A stretch of DNA of 64,000 bases from Phycisphaerales bacterium (lineage in GTDB: Bacteria; Planctomycetota; Phycisphaerae; Phycisphaerales; SM1A02). Location: contig JABABS010000026.1 of the NCBI GenBank assembly GCA_014238125.1, positions 51,906 through 115,905 of the forward strand, read 5' to 3'. The notes beneath the pieces were generated by a model. That model saw only the letters and a list, made by a program, of their open reading frames with translations. It did not search any database and was not told the DNA's origin. Positions within the stretch are counted from its first letter, which is position 1. Every line of letters starts with the position of its first letter. A program made the translations under genes and the position numbers. Shown piece after piece: positions 16,765-24,934 of this stretch.

Positions 16765-17742
16765 TTAAATTGGTTCAGAAAGTTGTCTGGCAAACTGAAC
16801 CAATAATTTTCCACACCGATTTTCTTGTAGAGAACTAATCGAAACGACCGCATCATCAACAAGTTTACAAATAATTTTTTCAGCACCCGCAATAGAAGAA
16901 CTTTCAATTAGCATATTTTTAATACAAGGCAAATCATCGCCCGCCAACGCTTTTTGTAGGCGCTGCAAGCAACTAGGGTCATTTTTTAACATCAAAATTG
17001 CGGGCAAGGTCATTTTCCCCTTTGCAACATCTTTCCCCGTTGGTTTTCCAGCAGATCGTACATCAGACAAAATGTCAATTAAATCATCTCTGATTTGAAA
17101 TGCAGTGCCAATGGATTCACCAAAAATACCAAGATTTCCAACAGTATCATCATCAGCATTTCCAAGAATACCGCCAATTTTACACGCCGCAGAAACGAGC
17201 GAAGCAGTTTTGTCGTGGATGATTTGATAATATTCAGACAAACGAAGTTTCACGTCGTTGCGATGATATAACTGAACAAGTTCTCCGGCGCAAAGCGTAT
17301 TTGTTACTTCGCCAAGTAAAACATTAAGGCTTGGATTTCGAATCATTGAGCAAAGGTGAAATGCGCTTGATAAGAGATAATCACCTAGCATTACAGCACC
17401 TTCGTTTCCCCATAACGAATTAATGGTTTGCCCACCTCGCCGAATGTCTGCTTCATCAAGCACGTCGTCGTGCACAAGGGTTGCAAGATGAATTAACTCA
17501 ACGACTCCTGCGGCGCGGTGCACGTCGCTTGGCACATCAATCTGGTTTTGTACCGAGCGCCACGACAGCAAAACGAGAGAGGGCCTTAGCATTTTCCCTC
17601 GATATCCAGAGAGGTGTTCACAAACCTCATTTACAGCGTTGTGTTTATTTTTTAGTTGATTTTCTAACAACAACCCAACCGAGTCTAGTTCTCCCGAAAG
17701 CCAGTTCCCCGTTTCTGTTGTCATATTTAACAACGTGTTCAT
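16765..17742 (-). CDS. Trans-isoprenyl diphosphate synthase (polyprenyl synthetase)
   Basis: 325 residues, usual length for long-chain all-trans polyprenyl diphosphate synthases, which extend FPP/GPP with IPP to make quinone side chains. The first aspartate motif is LVHDDVLDEADIRRG (about residue 90) and the second is QIRDDLIDI (about 217). 'GYRGKMLRPSLVLLSW' is the expected N-terminal substrate-binding block. The bulky residues ahead of the first aspartate motif are small, consistent with a long product, but chain length cannot be read reliably. The ATG at 17742 follows the stop of the upstream methyltransferase by 2 nt, so the pair is an operon. Confidence 0.93.
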   Translation of the reverse strand: MNTLLNMTTETGNWLSGELDSVGLLLENQLKNKHNAVNEVCEHLSGYRGKMLRPSLVLLSWRSVQNQIDVPSDVHRAAGVVELIHLATLVHDDVLDEADIRRGGQTINSLWGNEGAVMLGDYLLSSAFHLCSMIRNPSLNVLLGEVTNTLCAGELVQLYHRNDVKLRLSEYYQIIHDKTASLVSAACKIGGILGNADDDTVGNLGIFGESIGTAFQIRDDLIDILSDVRSAGKPTGKDVAKGKMTLPAILMLKNDPSCLQRLQKALAGDDLPCIKNMLIESSSIAGAEKIICKLVDDAVVSISSLQENRCGKLLVQFARQLSEPI

Positions 17743-17744
17743 AT

Positions 17745-18560
17745 TTATTTAACCGCGGCTAGATAAGCAACCCAGCCAGCGCAGGCTTCCCCGCGTTCGT
17801 CAATTTTCCACACCCCGTTTCCATCACCATCCTCATCGGTTCCCTCCCAATACACAACAACACTATTAAAACCAGCCTCAAGGAGAACATCCTTAATTTC
17901 TGGGAGTGTCCAAAATCGCCATTCATATATGAACGCTTTGTTTATTTTTGAACCATCTGGGAATTCAAAATGAATATAGTTGATGACATCACCGTTAATT
18001 GGATTAACCAGATGTTGATCCCACACATAAGTAAATCCATCCATATCCCTCTCTTCGTCCATTTCTAAAAACGAATCGCTTCCCCCATACGCATCTAATA
18101 AAAAGACCCCATCATCTTTGAGTCCTCCCCTTACGCTTTCAAAATAACGAAGCAATTCTTCTCGTTTTTTAAACCCGTAATAACTAAAGTTCATAGCGAG
18201 CGTGCAATCAACCTGCGGGATTTCAACAGTAAATACATCATGTTCAACAAGAGTTATTCTCGAGACCTGAGATTCTGTTAATTCTGAAATTATTTTATTA
18301 TTTGCCCATGTAAGCACAGCGGGGTCAAGGTCGACACCAACAACAGAATTTGTATCGTTTTGTTTTACCCACTCGCGGGCGACAGCAGAAGTTCCACAAA
18401 AATCCTCTCGAATAAGTTCTGGTTTTCTACCACGCAACTCTTTCCACGCTTGATAAATTAGTTTAACTTCTGATTCTGGGCATTGCACAGAACGTTCATA
18501 GAGGTCATTAATATCAGCGGTTTTTGCTGTAATCCAGCCTTTTTTTACAGGTCTAGCCAT
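17745..18560 (-). CDS. SAM-dependent methyltransferase, class I fold
   Basis: 271 residues. The nucleotide-binding region reads 'VVGVDLDPAVLTWANNK', followed by 'ITLVEHDVFTVEIPQVDCTLAMNFSYYGFKKREELLRYF', the pattern of UbiE/UPF-type class I methyltransferases. The acceptor is not evident; the closeness to a polyprenyl diphosphate synthase makes a lipid or quinone precursor a possibility, but sequence alone does not decide. 'REDFCGTSAVAREW' precedes the SAM loop, a variant of the usual glycine-rich motif I (E-D-F-C-G-T-S). ATG at 18560; stop 2 nt before the ATG of the prenyl synthase. Confidence 0.82.
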   Translation of the reverse strand: MARPVKKGWITAKTADINDLYERSVQCPESEVKLIYQAWKELRGRKPELIREDFCGTSAVAREWVKQNDTNSVVGVDLDPAVLTWANNKIISELTESQVSRITLVEHDVFTVEIPQVDCTLAMNFSYYGFKKREELLRYFESVRGGLKDDGVFLLDAYGGSDSFLEMDEERDMDGFTYVWDQHLVNPINGDVINYIHFEFPDGSKINKAFIYEWRFWTLPEIKDVLLEAGFNSVVVYWEGTDEDGDGNGVWKIDERGEACAGWVAYLAAVK

Positions 18561-18614
18561 AGTTTGTAAAGGATAATCTTTTTATGTTGTGCGGGGAGTA
18601 AATTTGTTCAAAAA

Positions 18615-18737
18615 TTATTCAATTGGCCGAAGCGTGAGCGGGTCGCGCAGTGGAAGTTCAACAATCAATCTACCAATTGTTTCGAGAACAGACTTTTCAG
18701 TTGTCGTTATTGTGTGTGATAGGTACCTGTGACCCAT
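18615..18737 (-). CDS. Possible 40-residue small protein
   Basis: An ATG at 18737 opens a 40-codon frame ending in TAA at 18615: it starts MGHRYLSHTITTTEKSVLE and ends LPLRDPLTLRPIE. The composition looks protein-like, with an amphipathic 'VLETIGRLIVELP' stretch. A -10-like TACACT ends 8 nt upstream of the ATG, the same spacing as other candidate leaderless genes in the window. It would be first in a minus-strand run with the methyltransferase and prenyl synthase, 54 bp ahead. I recognise no family. Confidence 0.3.
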   Translation of the reverse strand: MGHRYLSHTITTTEKSVLETIGRLIVELPLRDPLTLRPIE

Positions 18738-18770
18738 AAACGGAGAGTGTAGCAAAATACAGTTAATTTA

Positions 18771-19526
18771 ATGAACCCACAAGAAGCACAGCTTAAGATA
18801 GAGGTAAAAACCACCGACAAAATAAGAGTTGCAGAGGCGAAAAAAGTATCAACCCCTAATAACAAGGGTGGTGAAACAAGCGTGGGATTAGTTTTATCGT
18901 TTCTTGATTCCCACACAGAGCTTAGGCGCCCAAACACGAAAGTTGGAAATGGATATTTTGTTGATTTTTCAAAAGTAGACAGGCGGAGGGGAGCGGGAAA
19001 TTTATCAAAAAAACAACCTCTTCCAAAATCAATGGGTTTAACAAACCAAACAGTAATAGATGCAACAGCCGGTTTTTGTGGAGACGCCGTTCTTTTGGCA
19101 CTCATGGGGTTTCAAGTTATTGCGATTGAAAGATCGCCCATTGTTTCGATTCTTCTTCGGGACGGCATGAGGCGGGCGAAGGAAGATATCGAACTCTGGG
19201 GTGCGATTGACAACAATCTCCATATTCTTGAAGGCGATGCAAAACAACTATTACAAGTCCATCAAGATATAGATGTTATTTATATTGATCCCATGTTTCC
19301 CAAAAAGAAAAAAAAATCACCACTACCCCCTGGGCATATTCAACTCTTAAGTCAAATTACAGGGGATGATTTAGATGCGGATTCATTGTTTTGTGCAGCA
19401 CGCAACGCGCATGCAAAAAGAGTGGTAGTAAAACGACCAAATTATGCAAAACAAATGGGCAATAATCCGGTTGCGATACATAAAGGAAAACAGGTGAGGT
19501 ATGAGGTGTATGGTTCTGTCTCATAA
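18771..19526 (+). CDS. rsmJ: RsmJ-like 16S rRNA (guanine-1516 N2) methyltransferase
   Basis: 251 residues. It matches RsmJ (DUF548) from memory in consecutive blocks: 'VIDATAGFCGDAVLLALMGF' (SAM loop), 'AIERSPIVSILLRDGMRRA', the catalytic 'YIDPMFPKKKKKS' (DPMFP), 'GDDLDADSLFCAAR' and 'KRVVVKRPNYA'. The enzyme methylates G1516 of 16S rRNA at N2. The N-terminal ~55 residues are also in place ('VDFSKVDRRRGAGN'). A -10-like TACAGT ends 7 nt before ATG 18771; there is no Shine-Dalgarno sequence. RsmJ is best known from Gammaproteobacteria, so finding it here is unexpected. A strong hairpin terminator follows. Confidence 0.88.
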   Translation: MNPQEAQLKIEVKTTDKIRVAEAKKVSTPNNKGGETSVGLVLSFLDSHTELRRPNTKVGNGYFVDFSKVDRRRGAGNLSKKQPLPKSMGLTNQTVIDATAGFCGDAVLLALMGFQVIAIERSPIVSILLRDGMRRAKEDIELWGAIDNNLHILEGDAKQLLQVHQDIDVIYIDPMFPKKKKKSPLPPGHIQLLSQITGDDLDADSLFCAARNAHAKRVVVKRPNYAKQMGNNPVAIHKGKQVRYEVYGSVS

Positions 19527-19558
19527 AAAAACGACCTGCTCTTATGCAGGTCGTTTTT
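19525..19558. terminator. Bidirectional intrinsic terminator between rsmJ and tRNA-Ala
   Basis: AAAAACGACCTGC and GCAGGTCGTTTTT form a perfect GC-rich stem closed by A/T arms around a 6-nt TCTTAT loop, giving a T-run on either strand. It ends rsmJ (plus) and the tRNA-Ala transcript (minus). Confidence 0.85.
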
Positions 19559-19560
19559 AA

Positions 19561-19633
19561 TGGAGCATATCGGACTCGAACCGATAACCTCTGCCTTGCA
19601 AAGGCAGCGCTCTCCCAATTGAGCTAATGCCCC
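19561..19633 (-). tRNA. tRNA-Ala (anticodon TGC)
   Basis: Minus strand folds as a full cloverleaf: acceptor GGGGCAT/ATGCTCC (one G-T), D arm GCTC...GAGC, anticodon stem CTGCC/GGCAG with loop TTTGCAA (anticodon TGC), T arm ATCGG-TTCGAGT-CCGAT, discriminator A. CCA is not encoded. Confidence 0.97.
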
Positions 19634-19708
19634 AGTAGTTCCTAAAAAAGGAACAGGGAGCAATGGAACGGTCAGCGGGAGTCTACTAGTTGTTCCAAAG
19701 CAAGTTAA

Positions 19709-20941
19709 CTATTGTATATCACTAGTCACTTCAGCGGTAGTGGGTGCAAGAAGATCAAAACCCGAGGCTTCTACAACACTGACTCTCCAAGACGCATCCC
19801 AGTTCACGTTTCCGCTAATTCCTACAACCTGCCCAACGATTGAAGAAAGATCCCAATTTGGATTAACGGGTAAATAACCAATGGTTCTGCCAGCATCATT
19901 TTGTACTCGGTACATAAACGGGCGTATTTTCCCATTAAATGTGTTTGAGAGGGCTAACCGACCAATCAAGGCGTAGTCCCCATAAGTGTCCATAACCTCA
20001 ATGTACTCACCCACAGTTCCGGTTTCTGTACCCAACTTTGCTCGAAGCGCGGCAATTCTATCTTTTTGTGATTTGAGTTGTTTCCAAATCTCAAGCTGTT
20101 TCATGCGACCTGCAGATATTCTCTCGATGACCAAATCACCAATATTTTCTTCTAATAGTTGGCCATAGAGATCATGCAACGGTGCAATTTCCGCCCCAAT
20201 CACTGGTTCTTTAGAAATAGCAGTCCACGCTTCCTCAAGTTCAGAAAGTGTAAGTACGAGTAACTCTTCTTTTATCTCATCAGTGACAGAATCCGTACTC
20301 GGTTCGGAGGAATTTGTTGTTTCGATATCATCAACCTCACCCTGAACAACAGGGGTTGTGTTTGCCACAGTTTGCTCTTTAATTAGTTCGGTGGTTTTTT
20401 TGATATTAGAAACATTTATCCACGCAGTCGCTTCTTGCGGAAGCGCAACCGTGTGCACAATATAAGCTTCGCGGTGAAGTGTTCCAGGCGCTTTTCTCTC
20501 TGTACTTATAACCCGAACAGTGTCACCATTTCCCAAGCGATAGACAGGTCTCCACGAGCGGTACATTTCATTCGATTCAACATTTTTTGCAATGATTTCA
20601 ATTTCACCACTAGATGTACCACTATTAACCTCAACCATAAACACCGACGAATCTTTTTCTGGGTATTTAATGTATCCAACAACACTTTCAAAAGACGCAC
20701 CCTCTGTAACAATTTGATACCAATCTTGTCTTTTTCCAACAACACGAACAATATCACCAGTAGTTAAAAATGTAAGTGGATAATAACTTTCATTCGCACC
20801 ACACCGAACAGGGGTCGCCTCATTGGTGATTTCCCCCCACCACGCGTTGTTAGGAACAATATTATCTTGGGCATGCGTTGAAAAACTGAGTGTTGCGACC
20901 AATACTGCCGCAATATTCCAGAGAGTTGTTTGTTTTGTCAT
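19709..20941 (-). CDS. Secreted protein with SH3-like repeats, function unknown
   Basis: 410 residues from ATG 20941, which has AGGAGG 7 nt upstream; a further ATG at 20959 lies across that ribosome binding site and is unlikely. A signal peptide (about 1-24, ending THAQ) is followed by two SH3-like segments: residues ~30-95 'VRCGANESYYPLTFLTTGDIVRVV' and ~110-185 'NEMYRSWRPVYRLGNGDTVRVI'. A helical linker rich in Glu/Thr follows, then a basic coiled region and a C-terminal beta-rich part 'IGRLALSNTFNGKIRPF'. Bacterial SH3-type repeats often bind cell-wall or glycan partners, but no enzyme domain is seen. Divergent from the TolC-like gene. Confidence 0.8.
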   Translation of the reverse strand: MTKQTTLWNIAAVLVATLSFSTHAQDNIVPNNAWWGEITNEATPVRCGANESYYPLTFLTTGDIVRVVGKRQDWYQIVTEGASFESVVGYIKYPEKDSSVFMVEVNSGTSSGEIEIIAKNVESNEMYRSWRPVYRLGNGDTVRVISTERKAPGTLHREAYIVHTVALPQEATAWINVSNIKKTTELIKEQTVANTTPVVQGEVDDIETTNSSEPSTDSVTDEIKEELLVLTLSELEEAWTAISKEPVIGAEIAPLHDLYGQLLEENIGDLVIERISAGRMKQLEIWKQLKSQKDRIAALRAKLGTETGTVGEYIEVMDTYGDYALIGRLALSNTFNGKIRPFMYRVQNDAGRTIGYLPVNPNWDLSSIVGQVVGISGNVNWDASWRVSVVEASGFDLLAPTTAEVTSDIQ

Positions 20942-21068
20942 GTTTCGCCTCCTCGACATCCATGCTTGGGGGTTTCTAGCCAGTAATTTAATGTGAGAAT
21001 ATCGTCAATGAGAAGATTGAGCAACCTGAAAATGGGTAGTTCTTCCGAAGATTGGTATTCTATATGAC

Positions 21069-22835
21069 ATGAAACTCACCCAACTACGCAGTTTTTATAT
21101 TTCCCCACCCCTCATGTGTGCATTGACAATCTTTACAGGGTGTCAATCCCCCCTAGATTCACACCTAAAGACCGGGGGGGTTGGAAACTTTAATCATCTA
21201 ATTGGTAATGAAATTGAATTAGAAACGGGACTCTCTGTGTCCATTCAAAACATCCCAAAGGATATCGAACCAGCACTTATCGAGAGGATGGATGAACTAA
21301 ACGCAATTACACCCATTGGTTCCAAGACAGCTTGGCCATCTGAAATAACGACCTCAATTGGGAATGAAACAATTCCCTCTACAACAATAGGGGTGGAGGA
21401 CGCTGTTCGGTGGGCAGTATTAAACAACCTAGATTTAAAAATAGCTAGGCTTGAACCCGCAATTTCAGAACAATCCCACATACAAGCAGAAGCGGTGTTT
21501 GACTTTATATTTTCTGGTAGCGCCACAGACAGGGCGATAAAAATACCACAACAACAATCCCTAGTTGGCGGTGTTCCTTTTGGCGCATCAGAATCTAGAA
21601 GCGATGTACAAGCATACGAAGCGTCACTTGCTAAAAAATTAAACAGCGGAGGTATATTAACACTCTCCACATCAGCTACAAAAACAAATGCAGAGACACC
21701 AGGTTTTACATTTGTACCAAACCCAAGTTGGGAATCGGTTGGAACAATTGATTTTAAACAACCGCTCTTGAGGGGGTTTGGAGAAAAAGTAGTTACTGCA
21801 GACGTAAAACTTGCGGCAAACATTACAGAAAAATCAATACAAAATTTTCGTCAATCACTTCACCAAATAATCACAGATACACAAACAACATATCTTCAAC
21901 TAGCGCTTCAGTGGCGGGTTTTACAAGTACAAAAATGGTTATTAGGAGAAGGAGAATCGATTGTTGAAATTTTAGAATTACGTAGGTCATACGACACGAG
22001 TGAAGCGGACTACGCGCAAGCGGTAGCAACAGTAAAACAACGAGCCGCTGACGTTATTTCACAAGAAGCAGTGGTTCAAAATGCATCAGATAAATTAAAA
22101 GCGTTGATGAACAACCCCACCATACCAATAGAATCAACAACAGTTCTTTGTCCAACCGGGGAAATAGAAGTAGAGGACATCATACTTTCGTTACGCGAGA
22201 CTATTTTAACAGCGGCGGAAAACAGGCCAGATCTTCAAAAACTAAAAATAGCTGTTGAAGACCAAAACATTCTGGTTGATGTTGCAAAAAACGCAACATT
22301 GCCACAACTTGATTTACAAGCACAACTTTCATACTACGGTTTAGATTCTGGTTCTGGAAATGCATATTCAGATGTTTTTGGTGGAGACTACCTAAACCAC
22401 CTTATTGGTTTGTCCTTTGAACAACCAATAGGAAACAGGATGGCAGAAGCAGGGTATACATCTTCAAGATTGCAACGAATTGCGGCAATTACTGCTTACA
22501 ACATAGGGCTACAAAAAACAATTTTGGAAATAAAAGAAGCAATGAGAAACGTTGCAACTAGCGCGGAATTAGTTTCTGCAAACAAATCTTTTAGAATTGC
22601 GCAAGCAGAAAATCTCCGAGCACTTCAGGTCGAAGAAGAAACTCTTAGTGGGTTAACCCCTACGTTTCTTAATTTAAAACTCCAAACACAGGCAGGGTTG
22701 GCGAACGCCCGCATTGCGGAGTTTACATCTGCTGTGAACTTTAATACATCACTAGCATCCCTTTATTTAGCAGCAGGAACAACCCTAGAGATGCACCAAA
22801 TTTCACTTGATGATTCACTTTTTTTAGAAGAGTAA
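21069..22835 (+). CDS. TolC-like outer-membrane efflux lipoprotein
   Basis: 588 residues. The N-terminus carries a type II signal peptide ending IFTGC, so the mature protein would be lipidated on Cys25. Two outer-membrane-efflux-protein repeats follow: long helical segments 'AVRWAVLNNLDLKIARLEPAISE' type at ~120-340 and ~370-580 (e.g. 'TAAENRPDLQKLKIAVEDQ'), with a beta stretch 'DFKQPLLRGFG' in the middle. Such proteins form trimeric outer-membrane channels for RND, MacB or type I export. No inner-membrane pump or adaptor is adjacent, so the partner is unknown. A -10-like TATTCT (21056-21061) ends 7 nt before the ATG, and ATGGGT lies 18 bp upstream of it. Stop is 2 nt before the Sua5 ATG. Confidence 0.88.
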   Translation: MKLTQLRSFYISPPLMCALTIFTGCQSPLDSHLKTGGVGNFNHLIGNEIELETGLSVSIQNIPKDIEPALIERMDELNAITPIGSKTAWPSEITTSIGNETIPSTTIGVEDAVRWAVLNNLDLKIARLEPAISEQSHIQAEAVFDFIFSGSATDRAIKIPQQQSLVGGVPFGASESRSDVQAYEASLAKKLNSGGILTLSTSATKTNAETPGFTFVPNPSWESVGTIDFKQPLLRGFGEKVVTADVKLAANITEKSIQNFRQSLHQIITDTQTTYLQLALQWRVLQVQKWLLGEGESIVEILELRRSYDTSEADYAQAVATVKQRAADVISQEAVVQNASDKLKALMNNPTIPIESTTVLCPTGEIEVEDIILSLRETILTAAENRPDLQKLKIAVEDQNILVDVAKNATLPQLDLQAQLSYYGLDSGSGNAYSDVFGGDYLNHLIGLSFEQPIGNRMAEAGYTSSRLQRIAAITAYNIGLQKTILEIKEAMRNVATSAELVSANKSFRIAQAENLRALQVEEETLSGLTPTFLNLKLQTQAGLANARIAEFTSAVNFNTSLASLYLAAGTTLEMHQISLDDSLFLEE

Positions 22836-22837
22836 AC

Positions 22838-23773
22838 ATGTCAATTGTTTCGGCAACAGAAGAAAACATCGAACAGGCCTCTCAAATATTACAAAGCGGC
22901 GGCGTTGTGTCGTTTCCAACCGAAACAGTGTATGGGCTTGGCTGTGACACCCTAAACAAAGAAGCGATATCACTCGTTTATACACTAAAAAACAGACCTA
23001 ATAACAACCCATTGATTGCACACGTTAGCAACCTGGGCGATGCTAAAAAAATTACAAATGGCTGGGACGATCGTTGCGATAAACTTGCAAGCGTTTTTTG
23101 GCCCGGACCACTGACACTTGTTTTAAATAAAAATAAATGTGTTCCAAAAGAAGCGAGTGGAGGAGGAGATACAATCGCTGTTAGGTGTCCAAGTCACAAA
23201 ACGGCAATAAAACTACTCACAAGGTTTGGCGGTCCAATCTCTGCACCATCGGCAAACGTGTCTGGCCACACATCACCAACAACAGCAATACACGTACAAA
23301 TGGATTTTGGTAACGAACTTTTTGTATTAGATGGTGGCGCATGTGACAAAGGAATTGAATCAACAGTAATTTCAATGGTGGGTACACCAACAATCTTGCG
23401 GCCTGGGTCAATTGGCGCTGATGCAATTTTAAAAATAATAAGTGACACTAAAGTGCAAAAGTCAGATAGACAAAACGAGTCACCAGGTTCATCTGACAAG
23501 CATTACGCCCCAAAATCAAAACTTGTTTTACAAACAAAAGAGCTGATTCAAAACCAACACGGAGAAAACATAGTTTTTTTGGTAATTAATGCCACGCCAA
23601 ACATCGGTGTTTTGGTTCAGATGCCATCCAATCCAGCCGAATACGCTAAGTATATATACGCGAAAATACGTGAGGCCGACTCGATGAATCCGAAAATAAT
23701 ATATGTTGAAAAACCACCAAACAGTCCCGAGTGGGAAGCCGTTAACGATCGACTTCGCCGCGCATCATCCTAG
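22838..23773 (+). CDS. L-threonylcarbamoyladenylate synthase, Sua5 type
   Basis: 311 residues: an N-terminal YrdC/TsaC catalytic domain (about 1-200) plus a C-terminal Sua5 domain. It makes threonylcarbamoyl-AMP from threonine, bicarbonate and ATP for the t6A modification of ANN-decoding tRNAs. Diagnostic blocks are 'GGVVSFPTETVYGLGCD', 'KNRPNNNPLIAHV', 'FWPGPLTLVL', 'VRCPSH', 'PISAPSANVSGHTSPTT' and 'GIESTVISM'. The linker 'SPGSSDKHYAPKSKL' is the known Sua5 linker. ATG 2 nt after the TolC-like stop suggests co-transcription; the stop abuts the ChaN gene on the other strand. Confidence 0.95.
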   Translation: MSIVSATEENIEQASQILQSGGVVSFPTETVYGLGCDTLNKEAISLVYTLKNRPNNNPLIAHVSNLGDAKKITNGWDDRCDKLASVFWPGPLTLVLNKNKCVPKEASGGGDTIAVRCPSHKTAIKLLTRFGGPISAPSANVSGHTSPTTAIHVQMDFGNELFVLDGGACDKGIESTVISMVGTPTILRPGSIGADAILKIISDTKVQKSDRQNESPGSSDKHYAPKSKLVLQTKELIQNQHGENIVFLVINATPNIGVLVQMPSNPAEYAKYIYAKIREADSMNPKIIYVEKPPNSPEWEAVNDRLRRASS

Positions 23774-24724
23774 CTATTTTTCTGGATCCGACCCAATAAC
23801 CATAAAGTCAGCAATTTTTGGTGTGCCACCCCACTCTTCTTCTGGTATTTCATTTTGAATTGAAATTGAAAGCACATTTGCGTCAGGTAGCATTTTTTTT
23901 AATTCTTGCACAACACCACCGTTGTATTCAATGTGGAATTGTCCAACTAGAAGCAGCACCTTTTTATTTAAAGTGGGTTTTTGTAATGCAACCGATTCTG
24001 CCATGGTTGAGTCCCAAACCTGCTGACTTCTAAACACTGGCAACATTGGATCGTCTGGATCAATTATGGTGACATCAATTTCTTCTCGATCATTGTCGTT
24101 ATGAAAAGCTGTCTCCCAAAATCGCTGTCGATACCGTCCAGAAGACAACTCGCTTGGATAATGAACAAAACCCCTTCTATCACCAACTAGTTCATTTATT
24201 TTTTCATACCCATTAATTCTTGCAATTTTTACATATCGCCTTGGTGCATTTGCGGCGACAACCTTCCCTTGTGAATTTTTTACAACATCAATAATAGGTT
24301 GATACCACGCGTCCCAACTCCCGCTTCCGGCCCAAGAAGCGGAACCCGTTAGTGACGCAAAAGTTTTAGCATCAATAAAATCTTCCATATAATCATCAAC
24401 AAATATTTGTTCATCTCGTTCTAGCATTTCAAAAGCAATCACACTTGTTGGCCATTTTTCTAAAACATCTTTTGTTATGGCAAGTTGCACAGCGTGTCCA
24501 ACTGCGTGGTCGTGTAACTCTCCAAGTAAAATAATTTCTGCACCGGCAATTTGTTCCATCATGTTTTCCCAAACAACATGTTCACCACTAGTGGTTTCTG
24601 TAATTGTGACATACTGCCTCACATTAAAATTTAGGTCATTTGCCGACAGTAGTTTTTGTGGAGGAGAGGAACAGTTTGCGAGCGATAAAAAGCACAACAA
24701 TGAAACATATACAATTTTAAGCAT
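23774..24724 (-). CDS. ChaN-like lipoprotein (Tiki/EreA-like fold)
   Basis: 316 residues. A lipoprotein signal peptide ends in LANC-S (cysteine near 19). The ChaN domain follows with 'IILLGELHDHAVGHAVQ' (the GE-H-D-H motif), 'IAFEMLERDEQ', 'SWDAWYQPIIDVV', 'VAANAPRRYVK' and near the C-terminus 'LLLVGQFHIEYNGGVVQEL'. In the family these residues form a haem- or metal-binding/hydrolytic site; ChaN of Campylobacter binds haem dimers. Function here is uncertain: iron/haem scavenging or a Tiki-type protease are both possible. Its stop directly adjoins the Sua5 stop, convergent. Confidence 0.83.
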   Translation of the reverse strand: MLKIVYVSLLCFLSLANCSSPPQKLLSANDLNFNVRQYVTITETTSGEHVVWENMMEQIAGAEIILLGELHDHAVGHAVQLAITKDVLEKWPTSVIAFEMLERDEQIFVDDYMEDFIDAKTFASLTGSASWAGSGSWDAWYQPIIDVVKNSQGKVVAANAPRRYVKIARINGYEKINELVGDRRGFVHYPSELSSGRYRQRFWETAFHNDNDREEIDVTIIDPDDPMLPVFRSQQVWDSTMAESVALQKPTLNKKVLLLVGQFHIEYNGGVVQELKKMLPDANVLSISIQNEIPEEEWGGTPKIADFMVIGSDPEK

Positions 24725-24896
24725 CTAAGTATGCTGACAAAAACAAACCACGCTGTCAACATTGATTGTTCATCAAAAAACCTACCTAGGGTCAATTTTT
24801 TAGGGGTAAAAAACACCAAAAACCACTATTGATTTGTTCAAAACAAACACAAATTGGTTTTGTAGTCAATTAAAATCAAAAAACCAAATGAATCCA

Positions 24897-24925
24897 TTGG
24901 TATTTTGGCCGCGAATAGTCATAAT
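24897..24925 (+). promoter_or_regulatory. Probable promoter of the M14 carboxypeptidase gene
   Basis: TTGGTA (24897-24902) and CATAAT (24920-24925) are 17 bp apart. The -10 ends 9 nt before ATG 24935, so the message would be almost leaderless. Upstream (24725-24896) is an AT-rich spacer with no gene that I can support. Confidence 0.5.
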
Positions 24926-24934
24926 GATGAGTCT

